Shown here in pieces: positions 1 to 9,762 of a stretch of 64,000 nucleotides of DNA (the first letter of the stretch is position 1; the number at the start of each line of letters is the position of its first letter). The stretch is from the NCBI RefSeq assembly GCF_003096195.1, contig NZ_CP023004.1, forward strand, positions 2,088,501-2,152,500, given 5' to 3'. The translations under genes and the position numbers were made by a program. Under the pieces are notes generated by a model that was given only the letters and a program-made list of their open reading frames with translations, was not told where the DNA came from and did no database searches. The stretch comes from Ereboglobus luteus (lineage in GTDB: Bacteria; Verrucomicrobiota; Verrucomicrobiia; Opitutales; Opitutaceae).

Positions 1-1040
1 ATCGCGCCGGTGCCGTAACCCATGAGCACGTAGTCGGCGATCCAGATCGGGATGCGCGCGCCGTTGACGGGATTAATCGCGTGGGAGCCGGAGAAGATGC
101 CGGACTTGTCCTTGGCGAGGTCGGTGCGGTCGAGGTCGGATTTCGCGGCGGCCTGCTTGCGGTAGGCGGCGACGGCGTCGCGGTTTTCGGGCGTGGTGAG
201 CGCGTCGACGAGCGGGTGCTCGGGCGCGATGACCATGTAGGTGGCGCCGTAGAGCGTGTCGGGGCGCGTGGTGAAAACTTTCAGTCCCTCGGGTGACGAG
301 GCGGCGGCGGGCGTGCCGGGTTCGAGCGAGAAAACAATTTCCGCGCCCTCGCTGCGACCGATCCACGCCTCCTGCATGCGCTTGGTGGAGTCGGGCCAGT
401 CAACTTGCGCGAGATCGGCGAGGAGGCGCTCGGCGTAGGCGGTGATGCGGAGCACCCATTGGCGGAGGTTTCGGCGCTCTACGGGGAATTGGCCGACCTC
501 GGATTTGCCGTCGATGACTTCCTCGTTGGCGAGCACGGTGCGCAGTTCGGGGCACCACCACACGGGGCGCTCGTCGACGTAGGCGAGGCCGCGCTTGAAG
601 AGCTGGAGGAAAATCCACTGCGTCCACTTGTAGTATTTCGGGTCGGTGGTGTCGACCTGGCGGTCCCAGTCGTAGGCGAAGCCGAGCGCCTTGAGCTGGC
701 GGCGGAAGGCGGCGATGTTGGCCTGCGTGTTGGTGGCGGGATGCGCGCCGGTTTTCACCGCGTGCTGCTCGGCGGGCAGGCCGAACGCGTCCCAACCGAT
801 CGGATGCAGGACGTTTTGCCCCTGGGCGCGCTTGGCGCGGGTGATGATATCGGTGGCGGTGTAGCCCTCGGGGTGACCAATGTGGAGGCCGCTGCCGGAC
901 GGATACGGAAACATGTCGAGCACGTAGAACTTGGGTTTCGACGTGTCGTTGGTGGTGCGGAAGGTTTTGTTTTCGTCCCAGATTTTCTGCCAGTGCGGTT
1001 CAATTTGGGAGAAGTCGTAATCGGTGCAGTTCGTGGCCAT
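1..1040 (-). CDS. leuS: Leucyl-tRNA synthetase, N-terminal part (cut by window edge)
   Basis: Class I aminoacyl-tRNA synthetase that charges tRNA-Leu in the cytoplasm. Translating the minus strand from the ATG at 1040 gives [20 protein letters not shown], followed by [21 protein letters not shown] with the HIGH signature at about residues 53-56, and then [13 protein letters not shown], which is typical of bacterial LeuRS. About 346 codons are present; the CP1 editing domain is only begun and the KMSKS loop and C-terminus lie outside the window. The frame is open to the window edge. It is transcribed away from the IS-split gene, so 1041-1208 should hold two divergent promoters. Identification is firm. 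Confidence 0.95.
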   Translation of the reverse strand, partial: MATNCTDYDFSQIEPHWQKIWDENKTFRTTNDTSKPKFYVLDMFPYPSGSGLHIGHPEGYTATDIITRAKRAQGQNVLHPIGWDAFGLPAEQHAVKTGAHPATNTQANIAAFRRQLKALGFAYDWDRQVDTTDPKYYKWTQWIFLQLFKRGLAYVDERPVWWCPELRTVLANEEVIDGKSEVGQFPVERRNLRQWVLRITAYAERLLADLAQVDWPDSTKRMQEAWIGRSEGAEIVFSLEPGTPAAASSPEGLKVFTTRPDTLYGATYMVIAPEHPLVDALTTPENRDAVAAYRKQAAAKSDLDRTDLAKDKSGIFSGSHAINPVNGARIPIWIADYVLMGYGTGA

Positions 1041-1832
1041 TGGAAAATGAAAAAGAGCGACTGTGCTGAAAATGCGCGCAAGCGTCAATGGCGGGAAATG
1101 GCGGGATTCGGGAGGGGCGCGTATTCTAAGATACACTTGCCTTGCGCCCGCGTATTCATGATCTAGTTTTCGTGTTGCTCTGACCTCCAATAAACAAACG
1201 CATTCCCCATGTCCGCATCTTCCATTTATACTGAACCCCCTTTCTTTGGCTCACACAGAATCTTTGAACTCAGGGACGGCACGCTCACTATTGAGACATT
1301 CACAAACGACAAAAAGAAATCCGCGACAACAATCGAACTTGTCCGGGTGTCGCTCCCGTCAATGCGCGTCAAGGGCCGAAGCCCCAAGGTGCTGAAAGGA
1401 AGCGCCTCGGTGCTGCTCCTGATTGCAGTCATCGGCGTGAACGTGAATGTGATTTTTTCCGTGAATCCGACATGGATTTGGGTGGTGGCGCTGGCACTCG
1501 CCGTCCCTTTTGTTCTCGCGTTTTTTCAAGCGCTAAAAGTGCGCGATGTGGAGACATTCAAGGACGAGCATGGCGCGCCGTTGTTCGATCTCACGCATCC
1601 AACCGCGGGCGATTTGGACTTTGACTCATTCCGTGCGGCTCTCATCGACGCCATTCAAAAGAATCAGGTGTCAACTGCGCCGGCTGCGGCATCCGGAGTG
1701 CCCATGGAGTCTGATGTTGCAACCTCACCGCCTCCTATTCCGCAACCCGACCTTGCGCCATTCGATGCGGAGTTGTTGAAAAAAATCAAATCGGGCGCGC
1801 ACTGGTTGTATTGGGTTGCGGGGTTGTCAGGC

Positions 1833-1837
1833 ATAAA
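1833..1837. repeat. Target-site duplication, left copy (ATAAA)
   Basis: ATAAA directly abuts the left inverted repeat and matches 3593-3597 on the other side. Removing one copy restores the interrupted reading frame, which confirms the 5-bp length. Confidence 0.9.
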
Positions 1838-3592
1838 CCTAAAAAGGAAAATGGGCGCGTTGAAGGAGCGACACGGCAGCGCGTGGTCGTGTCGGAGGTG
1901 TCGGGATGGCGGGGCGGGCGTTTTGCTACCCGCTGAGCAGCAATTGCGCGTCCGGCGGCAGGTCTGGCAGCCACTTGCCGCCAAGCAATCGCCGCAATAA
2001 CCGCGTCAGCAGCAGCGTCCAGCGTTGATGCGCGCTCCATCGCTCCGTGATGGCGCTGATGCGCGTTAACTCGTTGCTGATACGGCTGACGGCTTGCGCG
2101 ATCAACGCGCCTTTCTCATGCACGAGGCTTACTTTGACGGTGCGCTGGCCGCCGCTTTGGGTTTGCCGTCCCACCGCGGCCATGAGCATCGGGCGCGCGC
2201 GGATTGCCTCGCGGTGGCGCTCCTCGTCGTAGAAGCGCAAATACAGCGTCCACCAGTTGTAAAACAGCGCCACGAGGTTGGCCATCAGGCGGCTCCCGCC
2301 CAAGTGTCTGCTCGCATAGCCGTTCCACCCCCATTGGTTTTTGAGCTCGTCAAAGTTGTTCTCCGCGTCGGCGCGCTCGCGGTAGTGCCGGGGCATGGCT
2401 TGCGCGGGGAAGTCCCGCCCGTCAAGGCTGGTGCAAAGCACCGAGATTTTGCCGCACCAGGGCGTGGGTTGCGCGTCCCAGCCATCGCCTGTGGCGTGCG
2501 GCAGGTTGCCCTGGCGGTCCTTGCCGCGCCTGGGTTTGCCGGGTTGCTTGAGCGGCGCGCGCGCGGGGGTTTCCCTCACCAGAACCACGCGGCGCGCGCG
2601 GGTCCAGCCGCCCAGTCGCAGGGTCGTTTCCATCGCGCTCCAGCCATCGCCGCAATCCTGCCAGAGCGCTCCCTGGCGCATCATGTGCTTGACCAGTTCC
2701 TTGACCTTGGCGGTGTGGCGCAGCTTGAACAGATACGGCAGGCCGCGCTCCTCGTGCTCGAGCATCACCGTTTCGTTTCCATAGCCGCAGTCCCCGCGCA
2801 CGAACAGGGGCCATTGGTGGCGGGGGAGCTTTTCGAGCATCCGCCAGAGTCCGGGCAGGCCCCTGGCCGCGGCGTGCTCGTTGCCGGGTCGCACTTCCAC
2901 TCCCAGGCTGATGCGCAGCCCCGACACAAAATAGCTGTGGTAAACGTGGCTGGGCCGTCCGGGGTTTTGCGGATTGTAGCCTATCGCCGCCCCCTCCTGA
3001 TGCCCGTAGAGCGGCTTGACCGTCACGTCGATGTCCAGAACCCATGGCAGCATCAACGCCGGCGCGATGCTTCCGAGGATTTGCGCCGAGAGCCACTCGA
3101 GGCCGGCTTTTTCGTCAATGCGGCGCATCGCCAGGCGCACCGCGTCCTCGCTCACCGTGCCCTCCACGCCCAAAAGCCCGGGGTTCACCCCGTCGCCGCG
3201 CACCGCGTTGATGTGCGCGTAACGCCAGTGGCCGCACAACACACTGAGCAGCACCGTGCCCATCACCCTGGGCGCTCCGCTGCCCCGGTTGCCCGTGTAA
3301 TGCAGCGGGCAATCTCGCAAAAACTCCTCCCAGCGCCCGCCGGTTTGCAAAAACTGGAAGAAGAAAATCAATTGTCCCTCCCGGGTAACTGGCGCATGGT
3401 CGTCCCATTCCGCGTAAAAACGTCCGCCGGGCGTGTCCACCGGCCAGTTGCCCGGCGGGTAGGCCCCGTTTGCAGGACTGTTTGGCGACTCACCCGCAGG
3501 GTGAGCGGAAATTGGGCGTGTCGGGGCTTCCATCTCCCTGTCCTTACCACGTTTATCCCCATTTTACTCTCTTTTTCATTTTCCTTTTTAGG
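1838..3592. mobile_element. IS4/IS1380-like insertion sequence, complete
   Basis: A 1755-bp element. The left end reads CCTAAAAAGGAAAATGGG and the right end, reversed and complemented, reads CCTAAAAAGGAAAATGAA, so the terminal inverted repeats share 16 bp. The pentamer ATAAA occurs immediately outside both ends (1833-1837 and 3593-3597) as the target-site duplication. One transposase gene fills it on the minus strand. Intact ends, an intact ORF and a perfect duplication suggest a recent insertion. Family assignment rests on the transposase signature; the exact ISfinder group was not tested. Confidence 0.93.
1926..3533 (-). CDS. DDE transposase of the IS element (IS4/IS1380-like)
   Basis: A 535-residue transposase with an RNase H-like DDE fold, inferred from motifs. 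The first catalytic Asp is probably in LDIDVTVKPLYGHQEGA at about residue 165. A second candidate is in FVRGDCGYGNE. The YREK signature is perfect: YRERADAENNFDELK has the Y-2-R-3-E-6-K spacing of IS4-type enzymes and contains the catalytic Glu. The C-terminus is basic, as usual for DNA contact. It occupies nearly the whole element, opposite to the host gene it interrupts. A long open frame on the other strand (2094-3596) is its shadow. Confidence 0.92.
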   Translation of the reverse strand: MEAPTRPISAHPAGESPNSPANGAYPPGNWPVDTPGGRFYAEWDDHAPVTREGQLIFFFQFLQTGGRWEEFLRDCPLHYTGNRGSGAPRVMGTVLLSVLCGHWRYAHINAVRGDGVNPGLLGVEGTVSEDAVRLAMRRIDEKAGLEWLSAQILGSIAPALMLPWVLDIDVTVKPLYGHQEGAAIGYNPQNPGRPSHVYHSYFVSGLRISLGVEVRPGNEHAAARGLPGLWRMLEKLPRHQWPLFVRGDCGYGNETVMLEHEERGLPYLFKLRHTAKVKELVKHMMRQGALWQDCGDGWSAMETTLRLGGWTRARRVVLVRETPARAPLKQPGKPRRGKDRQGNLPHATGDGWDAQPTPWCGKISVLCTSLDGRDFPAQAMPRHYRERADAENNFDELKNQWGWNGYASRHLGGSRLMANLVALFYNWWTLYLRFYDEERHREAIRARPMLMAAVGRQTQSGGQRTVKVSLVHEKGALIAQAVSRISNELTRISAITERWSAHQRWTLLLTRLLRRLLGGKWLPDLPPDAQLLLSG

Positions 3593-3597
3593 ATAAA
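3593..3597. repeat. Target-site duplication, right copy (ATAAA)
   Basis: Matches 1833-1837 and directly follows the right inverted repeat, which ends ...CTTTTTAGG at 3592. Confidence 0.9.
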
Positions 3598-4158
3598 TGT
3601 TTTGCTCGCGCACACGGAGGCGACATGGCGCTTCGCGATCGGGCTTGGGATCACCGAATTGATTTACGCCATCGGCCTGCAATTTGGCGCGCTTGGCACG
3701 ACTGCGGGTGCGATTACCACTATCAGCGCGGTCGGCTGTCTCGTCGGCCTGGGTTACGCCGCGACGAAACATCAGGCGTGGGCATTCATTGTTGGGATCA
3801 TCGCGCTCACGCTCGACACGCTTCTGCTGGTCGCTCTGACCGGCGCGGAATCCATGGTGGGAATTATTTTCCACATTGTCGCCGTCGTCTGTCTCTGCAT
3901 GGGCTACAAGGCGCTTCGAACTTTGCAGAAACAGCAGGGTGCCCCGGGGGCTTTGTGAGCATTGCCAGGAACAAACCGGGTGAGGTGGATATTTAGGCGG
4001 TCTCCCTGCTTTGCGACTGCCACGGGCGTTTCTTGATTTTGGTGCTCATGCTCTTGAACAAGTTGATGGCAATCGGCCGTGATTAAGGATTTTGTGCGTT
4101 GTTAGTTAAAATGCGGACTTGGCAGTTTGCGCCAGATGGTGGTTTTGTTTTCCCAATC

Positions 4159-4755
4159 ATGGCGCGCATGACAGTCAGACAAATGTGGGCGGCAAAGCTG
4201 TCGGGGAAACTTTCCCCGACGGACGAGGTCACGCGCGGTGATTTTGCGCTTACTCGCGCGCCCTATGCCGGATGCATCCTCGGCATCGACCCAAGTTTGC
4301 GCGGCACCGGCCTCGCGTTGATCGAGTTTGCGTCCAAATGCGCGCCCGTGCTCCTGCGCTGCCGGACGGTCACGGTGAAGTCAAAACTGCCAATGCCCGT
4401 CGCGCTCGCCGAAATTCACCGCGCGGTAACCTCATTCATAACCGAATCGACCGTGCCGGTGCGCCATGTCGCGCTCGAGCAGACAATCTACGTGCAGAAT
4501 TTCCAGACCGCGCAAATCCTCGGCGCGGCGCGCGGCGCGGCAATCGCCGCGGCGGCATTGCACGAGCTGCCGATTTTTGAATATCCGCCGTTGCGCGTGA
4601 AGCAGGCCGTTGTCGGCGCGGGCCGCGCGAGCAAGGAGCAAATGGCGCGCACCGTCATGGGCATGCTCGGCCACGGGCGTCAGCTCGCCTACGACGAAGC
4701 CGATGCCGCGGGCGTGGCGTTGTGCCATGCGTTCACTTGGCGCGGCGCGGACTAG
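4159..4755 (+). CDS. ruvC: Crossover junction endodeoxyribonuclease RuvC
   Basis: Holliday-junction resolvase acting with RuvAB. The RNase H-like core begins GCILGIDPSLRGTGLALIEF with the first catalytic Asp, continues with VALEQTIYVQN (Glu) and ends with QLAYDEADAAGVALCHAF (paired acidic residues). From the ATG at 4159 the product is 198 residues, slightly longer than usual because of an N-terminal MTVRQMWAAKL segment. The frame is open back to a TTG at 4099 and another ATG at 4111, so the start is uncertain; the next in-frame ATG, at 4168, is also possible. No ruvA or ruvB is adjacent. The 140 bp upstream, after the IS-split gene, holds nothing I recognise. Confidence 0.88.
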   Translation: MARMTVRQMWAAKLSGKLSPTDEVTRGDFALTRAPYAGCILGIDPSLRGTGLALIEFASKCAPVLLRCRTVTVKSKLPMPVALAEIHRAVTSFITESTVPVRHVALEQTIYVQNFQTAQILGAARGAAIAAAALHELPIFEYPPLRVKQAVVGAGRASKEQMARTVMGMLGHGRQLAYDEADAAGVALCHAFTWRGAD

Positions 4756-4893
4756 TCTTGCGGGTAACGCCCATGTCGCGGGCGCCTTCTTCAGTTCGAC
4801 GCCCAACTCCTGTATTCTGAATCCTTCCCTCGCATTCTTTTTCAGCCGCCTTTTCCGTTGCCACGCCGCTTTTCGGACGGCCAACATTTGCGC

Positions 4894-6843
4894 ATGAAAA
4901 AACCTTTCTTTGCCGTTGTCCTTGCCCTTGTTCTTTTGCCGGTGTTTGCGGGGTTGCCGCTGGCCGCGCGAGTGCCCGCGAATCTTGTTGCCGATGGCAT
5001 TCCGGCGATCCCGTCCGAGTTGAGGGGGGATATTTCGCGGTATCTGGAGTTTCGCTCGGCTGTGTTCAAAGGCTGGCATCCGGTGCGGCGTGAGTTGCTC
5101 GTCACCACGCGCTTTGCCGAGTCCGCGCAACTGCACCTCGTGCGCAACCCGCTCGGCCAGCGCAAGCAGCTCACCTTTCTTTCCGAACCGGTGGCCGGCG
5201 CTTCGTATCATCCAAAAACGGGCGACTACATCCTTTTCAGTCAGGACAGGGGCGGCGGTGAATTTTATCAGCTTTATCGTTACGATTCCGACGGACGCGT
5301 CACGCTTTTGACCGACGGCAAATCGCGCAACAGCGGTGGCATCTGGTCGCACCGTGGCGACCGCATCGCCTACACCTCCACGCGCCGCAATGGCGCCGAC
5401 AATGACATTTACATCATGAATCCCGCCGATCCCGCGCGCACGGATCGCATGCTTGTGCAAATGAAGGGCGGGGGATGGCGCGCGGGCGGATGGTCGTTTG
5501 ACGACAAACGGCTGCTCGTGCGCGAATATGTTTCGATCAACGAAAGCCGCTACTACGTGGTCGATGTTGCCAGCGGGAAAATGGAGCTTGTCACGCCCGC
5601 CGGTGAAGGCGTCGCGAGGGCTTCCTGGGCGGGCGCGCAATTCGCGCGCGATGGAAAGTCGATCATCGTCGTCACTGACACCGGCTCGGAGTTCCTGACG
5701 CTTGTGCGCTACGATCTCGCCACGCGCGCGATCACGCCGCTCACCCGGGGGCTGCGCTGGGATGTCGAGGGATTTGATCAATCGCCCGACGGCAAAAGGC
5801 TCGCCTACTCGGTCAACGAGGCCGGTGTCAGCACGCTGCATTTTATCGATTTGGAAACAGGCCGCGAGCTGCCCGCGCCGCGAATTCCCGCGGGAGTCAT
5901 CGGCTCGATGGAGTGGCATGCGAATGGCGTCGATTTTGCGTTCACGCTCACCTCCGCGCGCAGTCCCGCCGACACCTATTCGATCAACCTCGCGACCGGC
6001 GCGCTTGAGCGCTGGACGGAAAGCGAGACGGGCGGCTTGGACGCGGGCGCGTTTGTCGAGCCGCAGCTGATTTCGTTCAAGAGTTTTGACGGACTTGAAA
6101 TCTCGGCGTTTCTCTACCTGCCCGACTCGAAAAAGTTTCCCGGTCCGCGTCCCGTGCTCATCAACATCCACGGCGGCCCCGAGTCGCAGTTTCGTCCGCG
6201 CTTCCTGGCGCAGAACAATTATTATCTCAACGAGCTCGGCATCGCCATTGTGTATCCAAACGTCCGCGGATCGAGCGGCTACGGGAAAACCTTTGTCTCG
6301 CTTGACAACGGTTACAAGCGCGCGGACTCGGTGAAGGACATCGGCGCGCTGCTCGACGCGCTCAAGGCCGACTCGCGCCTCGACGCCGGGCGCATGGCCG
6401 TGACCGGCGGCAGTTACGGCGGGTTCATGTCGCTCTCGACGATGATTCACTACGGCGACCGCATGCGCTGCGGCATCGATGTCGTGGGCATTTCGAATTT
6501 CCTCACATTCCTGAAAAACACACAGGACTACCGTCGCGATCTGCGCCGCGCCGAATACGGCGACGAGCGCGACCCAAGGATGCATGCGTTTCTTGAGCAA
6601 GTTTCGCCCACCACGAGCATCTCGAAAATCAAAAAGCCCATGCTCATCGTGCAGGGCAAAAACGATCCGCGCGTGCCCGCCTCCGAGGCGGAGCAAGTTC
6701 TTGCCGCGCTCCGCGCCCAGGGCAACCAAGTCTGGTATCTCATGGCCAACGACGAGGGCCACGGTTTCAAGAAAAAGGCCAACATCGACTACCAGTTCCT
6801 GACAACGATTCTGTTTTTGAGGGAAAATCTGCTGGGGCAATAA
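4894..6843 (+). CDS. Secreted prolyl oligopeptidase-family (S9) peptidase
   Basis: A 649-residue exported serine peptidase. It starts at the ATG with MKKPFFAVVLALVLLPVFAG, a clear signal peptide; the frame extends 12 codons upstream but without a signal. An N-terminal beta-propeller (about residues 60-400) has WD40-like TolB repeats such as DNDIYIMNPADP and GGIWSHRGDRIAYTS. The C-terminal alpha/beta-hydrolase domain has GGSYGG with nucleophile Ser507, Asp591 in GKNDPRVP and His623 in DEGHGFKK, the standard S9 triad. It is most like acylaminoacyl or dipeptidyl peptidases and is probably used on peptides in the periplasm. A 909-residue frame on the opposite strand is an artefact of GC-rich codon use. 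Confidence 0.92.
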   Translation: MKKPFFAVVLALVLLPVFAGLPLAARVPANLVADGIPAIPSELRGDISRYLEFRSAVFKGWHPVRRELLVTTRFAESAQLHLVRNPLGQRKQLTFLSEPVAGASYHPKTGDYILFSQDRGGGEFYQLYRYDSDGRVTLLTDGKSRNSGGIWSHRGDRIAYTSTRRNGADNDIYIMNPADPARTDRMLVQMKGGGWRAGGWSFDDKRLLVREYVSINESRYYVVDVASGKMELVTPAGEGVARASWAGAQFARDGKSIIVVTDTGSEFLTLVRYDLATRAITPLTRGLRWDVEGFDQSPDGKRLAYSVNEAGVSTLHFIDLETGRELPAPRIPAGVIGSMEWHANGVDFAFTLTSARSPADTYSINLATGALERWTESETGGLDAGAFVEPQLISFKSFDGLEISAFLYLPDSKKFPGPRPVLINIHGGPESQFRPRFLAQNNYYLNELGIAIVYPNVRGSSGYGKTFVSLDNGYKRADSVKDIGALLDALKADSRLDAGRMAVTGGSYGGFMSLSTMIHYGDRMRCGIDVVGISNFLTFLKNTQDYRRDLRRAEYGDERDPRMHAFLEQVSPTTSISKIKKPMLIVQGKNDPRVPASEAEQVLAALRAQGNQVWYLMANDEGHGFKKKANIDYQFLTTILFLRENLLGQ

Positions 6844-6913
6844 TGCCGCGCGAAATGTGCAAGGGCTTGCGTCGCCCGTCAAATTGCGTCGCAATGCGGC
6901 CTTGCACCAAGAC

Positions 6914-7723
6914 ATGAGCGACGCCACCGAGACCATACGCATCCAGAAATACATCGCCGATGCCGGCGTGTGTTCGCGGCGCGCCGCAGAAACGCTCATT
7001 CGCGAAGGCGAAGTGTGGGTCAACGGCGCCTGCGCCACCATCGGCCAGCGCATCACGCCCGGCGTGGACAAGGTCACCGTCTCCGGCTCGACCATCCGCG
7101 TTGCCGCCGCGCCGCGCATCACGCTCGCCGTGCACAAACCGCGCGGCCTCATCTGCTCCAACTACGACCCGCACGACGCCGACACGATTTTCACCGTGCT
7201 TCCGCGCGATTTTTCCAAGCACCGCTTTTTCTGCGCGGGCCGTCTCGACAAGGACAGCGAGGGGCTCGTCATCCTCACCACCGACGGCGACCTCGCGCAC
7301 CGGCTCATGCATCCGAGCAACGTGGTCGTGAAGCACTACCTCGTGTTGCTCAAAAAACCTTTTCCCTCCGCGAAAAAAAATCTGCTCACCAAGGGCATCG
7401 TTTACGAGGGCGAGCGGCTCAAGGTCGAGCGCGTCCGGTTTCTCGCGCCCAACTCCGCCGGCGATTCCGCGCAGCTCGACGTGCAGATGCACCACGGCAA
7501 AAAGCGCGAAATCCGCCTCCTCTTTTCCACGCTCGGCTTCGACGTGAAACGACTCAAGCGCTATCAAATCGGCGCGTTTTCGCTGAAGGGGATTCCCGTG
7601 CGCGCGGTGAAGCCGCTCACGCCGCGCGAAATCGAAAAACTTTTCAAGATTCCCTCGCCCGTCGTGGAAAAAAGCAAAAAAACACCCCTCAAAAACCGGT
7701 CTTCAAGGAGTAAAAAACAATGA
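6914..7723 (+). CDS. RsuA/RluB-family pseudouridine synthase
   Basis: Converts a specific uridine of rRNA to pseudouridine. The 269-residue product has an N-terminal S4 RNA-binding domain (IQKYIADAGVCSRRAAETLI) and the catalytic domain with the motif GRLDKDSEGLVILTTDGDLA, whose Asp is the nucleophile. The lysine/arginine-rich tail (KKTPLKNRSSRSKKQ) is probably RNA-contacting. The ATG at 6914 is chosen because S4 homology starts right after it. The stop overlaps the start of the next gene by 4 bp (ATGA), so the two are translationally coupled. Whether the substrate is 16S (RsuA) or 23S (RluB/RluE/RluF) cannot be told from the sequence. Confidence 0.9.
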   Translation: MSDATETIRIQKYIADAGVCSRRAAETLIREGEVWVNGACATIGQRITPGVDKVTVSGSTIRVAAAPRITLAVHKPRGLICSNYDPHDADTIFTVLPRDFSKHRFFCAGRLDKDSEGLVILTTDGDLAHRLMHPSNVVVKHYLVLLKKPFPSAKKNLLTKGIVYEGERLKVERVRFLAPNSAGDSAQLDVQMHHGKKREIRLLFSTLGFDVKRLKRYQIGAFSLKGIPVRAVKPLTPREIEKLFKIPSPVVEKSKKTPLKNRSSRSKKQ

Positions 7724-8715
7724 AACACATCACGCGCCTCGTCTTCATCCCCGCATTTTGCGCCGCGTTTGCCGCCGCGCTCAATGCCGCGCCGCTTGCC
7801 GGCGACACGCCCGTCCACGCCAGCCCCGATTATGCCGCGCCGGTTTTGCTCACCCTGAAGGCAGGCGAAGAGCCCTCGCCCGCCACCGCGGCCTCCGCGG
7901 TCGCCCTGCCCGAAGGCTGGCAAGCGATCTCCATCACCGCCGCGCTCGATGTGTGGGTGCGCGACAGCGAGCTGAACAAGGAACTCGACGTGAAACCCGG
8001 CGTCACATTGCGCGCCGAGCCCAACCTCGAAGCCGCTTCCCTCGGCACGATGGTTGCGGGCGACGTCACGGAACTGCGCGGCATTCAGGGCAAATGGGTG
8101 CAAATGCACATCATCAAAAAATCGACCGGCTACATCAACACCGTCGCGCCCACACCTCCCGCATCCGCACCGGCGGCACCCGCGCCCGCGCAGGAAACAC
8201 CGCCGCCAGCCGCTTCGCCCGCGCCCGCAACCGCGGATGCGCAGGTCGTGCAACAAGCCGGGACCGTTCCTTACGCGCCGCACCAGACCGCCGCGCCCCA
8301 AGATCAGCGTCCGCTTTCCGTTTCCACCCAGGGCGGTTCGCAATTGCCTCAACAACAAACTCGTTCCGCCGCGGCAACCCCGACGGCAACCGCATCCGCG
8401 GCCGCGACCACGCCGATGGGCGGCGGGCGCACCTACGAGGCCAAGCCGGCCGACGCCGCCAGCGCCGCGGTGCCGCGCACGTTTGAGGGCACCTTTGCAT
8501 CGACACGCCGCGCCTTCATGCCGCGCCGCCCGTATGAGTTTCAACTCACCGCCGCGGACGGCACGCGCCTTGCCTACCTCGACCTGAGCAAGATCGTCGT
8601 GACCGAGCAATTTGAGACCTACATCGGACGCACCGTGGTTGTGAACGGCTCCATCGCGGGCGTTCCCAACACCCAGGACATCGTGATCAAGGCCGAGACG
8701 CTGCAGGCAAAGTGA
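7720..8715 (+). CDS. Exported SH3-domain protein of unknown role
   Basis: 331 residues with a signal peptide (MKHITRLVFIPAFCAAFAAA). Two SH3-like segments follow: about residues 25-80, and about 85-140 with VTLRAEPNLEAASLGTMVAG, a typical bacterial SH3_3 pattern. A long Ala/Pro/Gln/Thr-rich linker (about 145-245) looks disordered, and a C-terminal beta-rich module (FEGTFASTRRAF... IVVTEQFETYIGRTVVVNG) resembles an OB-like fold. Probably periplasmic or cell-envelope, binding peptidoglycan or protein. It overlaps the pseudouridine synthase by 4 bp, so they are co-translated, but a functional link is not obvious. Confidence 0.75.
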   Translation: MKHITRLVFIPAFCAAFAAALNAAPLAGDTPVHASPDYAAPVLLTLKAGEEPSPATAASAVALPEGWQAISITAALDVWVRDSELNKELDVKPGVTLRAEPNLEAASLGTMVAGDVTELRGIQGKWVQMHIIKKSTGYINTVAPTPPASAPAAPAPAQETPPPAASPAPATADAQVVQQAGTVPYAPHQTAAPQDQRPLSVSTQGGSQLPQQQTRSAAATPTATASAAATTPMGGGRTYEAKPADAASAAVPRTFEGTFASTRRAFMPRRPYEFQLTAADGTRLAYLDLSKIVVTEQFETYIGRTVVVNGSIAGVPNTQDIVIKAETLQAK

Positions 8716-8720
8716 GTGAG

Positions 8721-8820
8721 TTTTGGATTCTGGATTTTCGACTTTGAATTGCGCAAGCGTCCGTCGAAAATCCAATGGCGCGGGATGCCGCCAATCCAAA
8801 ATTGAAAATCGAAAATCCAA
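8721..8820. repeat. Inverted pair of degenerate heptamer repeats
   Basis: Left arm 8721-8750 reads in 7-mers TTTTGGA TTCTGGA, then TTTTCGA, CTTTGAA. Right arm 8792-8820 reads CAATCCA AAATTGA, AAATCGA, AAATCCA, roughly the reverse complement of the left. The centre is about 40 bp. The element fills nearly all of the spacer between the SH3 protein and folD. Confidence 0.75.
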
Positions 8821-8826
8821 GACTTT

Positions 8827-9702
8827 ATGAAACTGATCGACGGAAACCAAATCGCACAAACCATCATCGCCGAACTTAAGGCCGAGGTGTCCGCCATTGA
8901 CGGACGCAAACCCTGCATTGCGCTCGTGCGCGTGGGCGATGATCCCGCGTCGATTTCCTATGTGCGCAAAAAGGAAAAAACATCCGCCGAAATAGGAATC
9001 TCCAGCCGCGTGATTTTGCCGCCGGTCACCATTTCGCAGGACGAGCTTTTCGCGCTGATCGACCAGCTCAACGCCGATCCGGAGGTTGATGGCATCCTTG
9101 TGCAATCGCCGCTTCCCAAGCACATCGACGAGGTCGCGGTGTTCAGGCGCGTGTCGCCCGAAAAGGATGTCGATGGTTTTAACACCATCAACCTCGGCAA
9201 GGTCGCGCAGGAGGATCCTACCGGCTTTGTGGCCTGCACGCCCGCCGGCATTATGGAAATGCTCGCGCGCTCCGGCGTGGACCTGAAAGGCAGGCATGTC
9301 GTTGTGCTCGGCCGCTCGCTTATTGTCGGCAAACCCGTCGCGCTTCTCGCCCTCCAGAAAAAAGCGGGGGCCAACGGCACCGTCACCATTTGCCATTCGC
9401 AGACGGCGAATCTCCCCGAAATCACGCGCCAGGCCGACGTGCTCATCGCGGCGATTGGCCGCGCGGAGTTTGTCACCGCCGGCATGGTCAAGCCCGGCGC
9501 CGTGGTGATCGACGTGGGCATCAACCGCGTTCCCGACGCCACGAAGAAAACCGGCTACCGGCTTACCGGCGACGTTGCCTTCGCAAGCGTCGCGCCGCTG
9601 TGCAGCCAGATCACGCCCGTGCCCGGCGGCGTCGGCCCGATGACCGTTGCGATGCTCATGAGCAACACCGTGAAAGCGTGGCGGCAGTCGCGGGGGAAGT
9701 GA
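8827..9702 (+). CDS. folD: Bifunctional methylenetetrahydrofolate dehydrogenase/cyclohydrolase
   Basis: Cytoplasmic one-carbon enzyme interconverting 5,10-methylene- and 10-formyl-tetrahydrofolate with NADP. It is 291 residues, the normal length. Family motifs: [15 protein letters not shown] with the catalytic Tyr/Lys pair, [14 protein letters not shown], the Rossmann segment [17 protein letters not shown], and the C-terminal signature [17 protein letters not shown]. It follows a heptamer repeat and is followed after 60 bp by the methyltransferase gene. Identification is secure. Confidence 0.97.
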   Translation: MKLIDGNQIAQTIIAELKAEVSAIDGRKPCIALVRVGDDPASISYVRKKEKTSAEIGISSRVILPPVTISQDELFALIDQLNADPEVDGILVQSPLPKHIDEVAVFRRVSPEKDVDGFNTINLGKVAQEDPTGFVACTPAGIMEMLARSGVDLKGRHVVVLGRSLIVGKPVALLALQKKAGANGTVTICHSQTANLPEITRQADVLIAAIGRAEFVTAGMVKPGAVVIDVGINRVPDATKKTGYRLTGDVAFASVAPLCSQITPVPGGVGPMTVAMLMSNTVKAWRQSRGK

Positions 9703-9762
9703 TGCGCGACAAGGGGTTTTTGTTCCGCATCCCCAGTTCGAATTTTTTTGCAACCATCCGAC

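Larger units (their letters stand above)
1209..3958 (+). pseudogene. Membrane protein gene split by an insertion sequence
   Basis: The 5' part (1209-1837) and 3' part (3598-3958) are separated by an IS. Removing the IS and one copy of its ATAAA duplication joins codons exactly (AA of 1836-1837 plus T of 3598 gives Asn), and reads GLSGIN-VLLAHTEATWRF through to the stop at 3958. The restored product would be 329 residues: a cytoplasmic-looking N-terminus, two predicted membrane helices at about residues 65-110, a linker with FDAELLKKIKSGAHWLYWVAGLS, then a very hydrophobic C-terminal region with about four helices. I recognise the C-terminal block as like a conserved uncharacterised membrane protein family but assign no function. 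As it stands, translation enters the IS and stops at 2000. Confidence 0.8.

Noticed and set aside
2094-3596. 500-residue ORF opposite the transposase
   Set aside because: Shadow of the transposase, which has all expected motifs.
4432-7161. 909-residue minus-strand ORF opposite the S9 peptidase and pseudouridine synthase
   Set aside because: Arg/His/Ala-rich, no motifs, fully antisense to two well-supported genes; an effect of GC-rich codons.
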